Part shown: positions 60,797 to 64,000 of the stretch, one piece after another
Layout: each line of letters begins with the position of its first letter
How positions within the stretch are numbered: position 1 is the stretch's first letter
NCBI GenBank assembly: GCA_964395095.1
Contig: CAYMZZ010000016.1
Span: 1-64,000, forward strand
Direction of reading: 5' to 3'
DNA length: 64,000 nucleotides
Source of the DNA: CAYMZZ01 sp964395095
GTDB taxonomy: Bacteria > Bacteroidota > Bacteroidia > Chitinophagales > Chitinophagaceae
Made by a program: the position numbers and the translations under genes
The notes under the pieces: model-generated
Told to the model about the DNA's origin: nothing
Seen by the model: only the letters and a program-made list of their open reading frames with translations
The model's database searches: none

Positions 60797-61114
60797 ATGA
60801 AATATAACCTTGAATACCTAAACTTACACTACGGGTTGTCGCGAATATTCTTAATTGACGCTGAACCGTCAATATTAGACATTAGTTATCATAGGAAAGA
60901 ATCCATTCTTGACATTCAAGTTATTATGTTGGAGGGTCATAAACTTACTGATATCTATTTTCAAAAATTGGAAATTGCTTTCCCCAAGCTCGTTCCGAAC
61001 ATTCATGTAATTTACCTTACCAAAAAAGAATTCAATGAAAATAAGGGTGATTGGAGGCCAACAAAATACAGTTGGTTAAAGCATGTTTTATTCGCCAAAG
61101 CAGAAATTATATGA
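60797..61114 (+). CDS. Small hypothetical protein, coupled to the next gene
   Basis: 105 residues, AT-rich, no signal peptide; mixed alpha/beta with LSRIFLIDAEPSILDISYHR and LDIQVIMLEGHKLTDIYFQK. No family recognised. Its stop overlaps the next start (ATGA at 61111-61114), so the two proteins are probably made in fixed ratio and may form a complex. Confidence 0.6.
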   Translation: MKYNLEYLNLHYGLSRIFLIDAEPSILDISYHRKESILDIQVIMLEGHKLTDIYFQKLEIAFPKLVPNIHVIYLTKKEFNENKGDWRPTKYSWLKHVLFAKAEII

Positions 61115-61398
61115 ACTACATAGCAGACGCTATAAAATATCATACCTGCAATATCTGCAGTTCGATGCTCCGGAATATTAATGACAATTTTAAGAGTGTC
61201 TCATTTCGAGTTGAATCAAAGGGATATATTTCATTACGGATCGTTCTATTAAATAGGACTGAAACAGAAGAGGATTACATAGAAGACTTGGTAGGTGAAT
61301 TATCTGCTTTTGAGGAATCTGAAAAAATTAAAGAGGTGCAGATAATGGTCGGGAGTGACCACTTGCCATTGGAAAATCTTGTGTATAGCATAAAATAA
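61111..61398 (+). CDS. Small hypothetical protein, coupled to the preceding gene
   Basis: 95 residues, AT-rich. ATG 61111 is chosen because it overlaps the upstream stop by 4 bp; the frame is open 60 bp further left. Alpha/beta with SVSFRVESKGYISLRIVLLNR and a strongly acidic middle (TETEEDYIEDLVGELSAFEESEK). Family unknown. It looks like a partner of the preceding protein. Confidence 0.6.
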   Translation: MNYIADAIKYHTCNICSSMLRNINDNFKSVSFRVESKGYISLRIVLLNRTETEEDYIEDLVGELSAFEESEKIKEVQIMVGSDHLPLENLVYSIK

Positions 61399-61514
61399 AG
61401 ATGAATACGAATTCGGGCGCTATTAGAGAATGCTTCCACAAACGTAATTACTGGTCATATTCGATAATGGGCTATCTCATGTGTGCCTTGAATTAAATCA
61501 AGTTTTCAGCTACT

Positions 61515-63353
61515 CTACCTCCTAAACATCCCCTCCAACTCATCCTGCCTAAACTCGAGAAAAGTGGGCCGCCCATCGGGTGTACTCTGCGGCTGCTGGC
61601 ATTGAAATAAATCCTGCACCAGGTTCTTCATCTCGCGCTCCGTGAGCCGGGTGCCTGTTTTGATGGATTGCTGCCTCGCGAGGGAGCGAATCAGCTTCTC
61701 CCGGGGTGAAAATTTCAGCTCATGACTGAAATGCTTGTATTGCTCCAACAGAAAATCGAAAAGATGCTTCTCGTTGTCGTGCTCAATATCGGCCGGTGTG
61801 CCCTGAATGATAAAACTGTTTTGGCCAAATGGCTCTACCAGATAACCCAACAGCTTCAGCTCGGGCAATAGCTCCTGCAGCAGCAGAGCATCCGATGTGG
61901 TCATTTCCAGGGTAATAGGAAAAAGGCTGGGCTGGCTGGCAATAGGCTTGCCTTCCGCCGCCGCTACAAAACGCTCATACAATACCCGCTCATGCGCCTG
62001 TTGCTGATGAATCAACAAAAATCCCTGGCGGGTTTCGGTAACGATATACGACAACAATAATTGCTGCACTTCCCGGTCTGCTTCATCGGCCTGTAGCGAC
62101 TGACCCAGGGGCAATTGATCTCCATCGGCACTTCCTTTATTCACTACACCACCTTGCTGGGGGAAGGGCTGACCATACAAATTATTCCAGTCGGGAAAAT
62201 GCTGCCGCCCCGGCTCAATCAAATGTGCCTGGTGTTTTTGGGTGAATCCACGAAACAGCGAGGAAGAGCTGGCGGCCATTTGCCGCTCCTGCGTAAAGGG
62301 TTGCTGTATGGCGGAGAGCTGTTGTATACCCGCATCCAGGTCAAAGTCGAGCGTGGGTGTTACGCTAAACTGTGCCAGCGCATGCTTGATGGCTGCATGC
62401 ACAAATGCATACACGATCTTTTCATCTTCAAACTTTATCTCCTGCTTGGTCGGGTGCACATTCACATCCACCTGAGCCGGATCCAGATCGATAAACAACA
62501 CAAACAGGGGAAAACTATCGCCGGGGATCAGCTCCTGGTAGGCATTCATCACTGCATGTTGCAGGTAGGGGCTGCGGATGAAACGGCTGTTGACAAAAAA
62601 ATACTGTTCGCCCCTTGTCTTCTTGGCAGTTTCAGGCTTACCCACAAAACCCTGTATATCGAGATAATCTGTTTGTTCTTTTACAGCTACCAGTCGCGCA
62701 TTGTAGGAATTGCCGAGCAATTGCACAATGCGTTGTTTCAGACTACCCGCTTCCAGGTGAAAGAGCTGGTCGCCATTGGCGATAAGGCTGAAGCGTACCT
62801 GTGGAAAGGCCAGGGCCACGCGGGTAAACTCTTCCACGATATGCCGCATTTCCGAAGCATTCGATTTCAGAAAATTTCTTCGGGCCGGCACATTGAAGAA
62901 AAGATTCTTCATGGCGATGCTGGTACCGGTGGGGCAGGCGATGGGTTCCTGTAATTTTACTTTGCTGTTTTCTACTTCTATATAAGTTCCCAATTCCTCT
63001 TCGGCACGACGTGTTTTCAGTTCCACCTGTGCTACCGCCGCAATGGAAGCGAGCGCTTCTCCACGGAAACCCATGGTACGTATTTGAAAGAGATCATCTA
63101 TCTGGCGGATTTTGGAAGTAGCATGCCTTTCAAAGCTGAGCCTTGCATCGGTTTCGCTCATGCCCGACCCATTATCAATCACCTGCACCAGGCTCTTGCC
63201 TGCGTCCTGAATGATCAATTGTATATCACTGGCGCCGGCATCCACCGCATTTTCCAGCAATTCCTTTACTGCACTGGCCGGTCGCTGTATCACTTCTCCC
63301 GCCGCGATCTGGTTGGCGATATTATCCGGCAATAAATAGATTTTGTCTCCCAC
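61515..63353 (-). CDS. mutL: DNA mismatch repair protein MutL
   Basis: About 612 residues from GTG 63353. N-terminal GHKL ATPase: PDNIANQIAAGEVIQRPASA, KELLENAVDAGA (catalytic Glu), DNGSGM, FRGEALASI. C-terminal dimerisation domain has IHQQQAHERVLYERF where the endonuclease motif would read DQHA-x2-E-x4-E; here the D and H are His and Gln. The final metal motif is also unusual (TPDGRPTFLEF). Start: GTG 63353 fits the family length and lies behind a TATTTTTG box; ATG 63416 (in frame) is the alternative and would put the box inside the gene. Confidence 0.9.
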   Translation of the reverse strand: MGDKIYLLPDNIANQIAAGEVIQRPASAVKELLENAVDAGASDIQLIIQDAGKSLVQVIDNGSGMSETDARLSFERHATSKIRQIDDLFQIRTMGFRGEALASIAAVAQVELKTRRAEEELGTYIEVENSKVKLQEPIACPTGTSIAMKNLFFNVPARRNFLKSNASEMRHIVEEFTRVALAFPQVRFSLIANGDQLFHLEAGSLKQRIVQLLGNSYNARLVAVKEQTDYLDIQGFVGKPETAKKTRGEQYFFVNSRFIRSPYLQHAVMNAYQELIPGDSFPLFVLFIDLDPAQVDVNVHPTKQEIKFEDEKIVYAFVHAAIKHALAQFSVTPTLDFDLDAGIQQLSAIQQPFTQERQMAASSSSLFRGFTQKHQAHLIEPGRQHFPDWNNLYGQPFPQQGGVVNKGSADGDQLPLGQSLQADEADREVQQLLLSYIVTETRQGFLLIHQQQAHERVLYERFVAAAEGKPIASQPSLFPITLEMTTSDALLLQELLPELKLLGYLVEPFGQNSFIIQGTPADIEHDNEKHLFDFLLEQYKHFSHELKFSPREKLIRSLARQQSIKTGTRLTEREMKNLVQDLFQCQQPQSTPDGRPTFLEFRQDELEGMFRR

Positions 63354-63373
63354 TACTGAAATTTCTCCGGCAT

Positions 63374-63381
63374 CAAAAATA
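63374..63381 (-). promoter_or_regulatory. -7 promoter box TATTTTTG for mutL (GTG start)
   Basis: Perfect TAnnTTTG match on the minus strand, 20 bp before the GTG at 63353, which argues for that start. If the ATG at 63416 is used, this box is coincidental. Confidence 0.45.
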
Positions 63382-63510
63382 ACAAATTGATTTTTAAGGA
63401 ACTCTTGCCGGTTCATCGCGACAAATGATTTAATTTTAGCCCCGCACCAGTCCGGCACACCAGCCATGCGATAAACCGGGCAAACACCCCGCTAGCCTTC
63501 TGACCTTCAA

Positions 63511-64000
63511 ATGATTAGTATGAACCGTATGCAAAAGATCCTTTTCCTCCTGCTCGCTTCACCCCTGTTGGGCGGAGCACAATTTCACAGCCAGCTCAGC
63601 GAAAAGGATTGGGTTGATAGTGTTTTTAACAGCCTCAGTCCCGACCAGCGCATCGCGCAATTGATGGTGATTCGCGCACATAGCAACCTGGGACCCGATC
63701 ATGTGGCCAAAGTAACCGAAGATATTCAGCGCTACAATGTGGGTGCCCTTTGTTTTTTTCAGGGTGGTCCCTACCGGCAGGCACAACTCACCAATGCCTA
63801 CCAGGCGATGGCGCAAACACCGTTGATGATAACCATCGATGGGGAATGGGGCCTGGGTATGCGCCTCGATAGCGTAACCAGATTTCCTTATCAGCTCACC
63901 CTTGGCGCCCTGCCCGATCAGGAACTGATCTATCGCATGGGTGTGGCGGTGGGCCGGCAATGCAAGCGACTGGGGGTGCATGTAAACTATGCGCCGGTGG
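63511..64000 (+). CDS. Glycoside hydrolase family 3 (beta-N-acetylhexosaminidase-like), 5' part
   Basis: Open from ATG 63511 to the window edge (163 codons; ATGs at 63520 and 63529 are also in frame). A signal peptide (KILFLLLASPLLGGAQ) precedes a GH3 N-terminal TIM barrel: SLSPDQRIAQLMVIRAHSNL, VGALCFFQGGPYRQAQLTNAYQ, TPLMITIDGEWGLGMRLDS (the conserved ID-GE substrate site) and VGRQCKRLGVHVNYAPV. Peptidoglycan-recycling or chitobiose-type hexosaminidase is likely; in Bacteroidota such genes are often fused to a serine hydrolase domain, which would lie beyond the window. Confidence 0.9.
   Translation, partial: MISMNRMQKILFLLLASPLLGGAQFHSQLSEKDWVDSVFNSLSPDQRIAQLMVIRAHSNLGPDHVAKVTEDIQRYNVGALCFFQGGPYRQAQLTNAYQAMAQTPLMITIDGEWGLGMRLDSVTRFPYQLTLGALPDQELIYRMGVAVGRQCKRLGVHVNYAPV

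Noticed and set aside
1..64000. tRNA or rRNA genes, insertion sequences or integrase genes
   Set aside because: I looked in the spacers for tRNA arms, transposase-like frames and terminal repeats and found none; short tRNAs could still have been missed by eye.

Overview
The window looks like a chromosomal segment of a Bacteroidota bacterium, most likely of the Chitinophagales (Chitinophagaceae-like); I cannot fix the genus. The signs are a type IX secretion C-terminal sorting domain, the gliding genes gldC and gldH, the outer-membrane block nadK / DUF6089 / uppS / bamA / skp / skp, Bacteroidota -7 promoter boxes (TAnnTTTG) in front of many genes, and few Shine-Dalgarno sites. No tRNA, rRNA, insertion sequence, phage or CRISPR array was seen.

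Layout. 1-449: two tandem-repeat arrays running into murA. 430-2442 (-): murA and a DUF4290 gene. 2576-3769 (-): a secreted T9SS cargo protein. 4063-8774 (+): a glycosyltransferase-like protein, gldC, a YqeY protein, CvpA, an alpha/beta hydrolase and a CBS protein. 8808-17392 (+): envelope-assembly block (BamA-like barrel, NAD kinase, DUF6089 barrel, UppS, BamA, two Skp/OmpH chaperones). 17393-22925: an AT-rich islet with a 1116-residue lipoprotein whose C-terminus looks like a PD-(D/E)xK nuclease toxin, followed by two probable immunity genes. 23194-26970: TPR protein, murI, rpmH-rnpA-yidD. 26981-30503: exported sugar-metabolism proteins. 30581-34917: superoxide dismutase, tadA, a small exported protein, and a tightly overlapping aldehyde dehydrogenase / GPx / guanidinium-exporter set. 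35304-40818: membrane-anchored MutS-like ATPase, dihydrouridine synthase, CAAX protease, cdsA, psd. 40839-49500: nucleotidase, SDR, BatD-like protein, two-component pair, gldH, yicC, lpxD. 49773-58351: regulatory-domain protein, epimerase, hydroxyacyl-CoA dehydrogenase, pheS, an arginase-fold protein with altered metal ligands, an oxidoreductase, PBP4. 58458-61398: a second AT-rich accessory stretch with small orphan genes around a nine-copy palindromic array. 61515-64000: mutL and the start of a GH3 enzyme that runs off the window.

The most unusual feature is the spacer DNA. Many spacers carry degenerate 7-bp or 8-bp arrays of several sequence families. They often sit as mirror-image pairs, and four carry a shared ~110-bp palindromic element (ATCTGCG type). 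For at least six genes the array begins at, or contains, the stop codon; the coding strand always carries the purine-rich version with TGA or TAA once per 7 bp, which puts a stop in all three frames within 21 bp.
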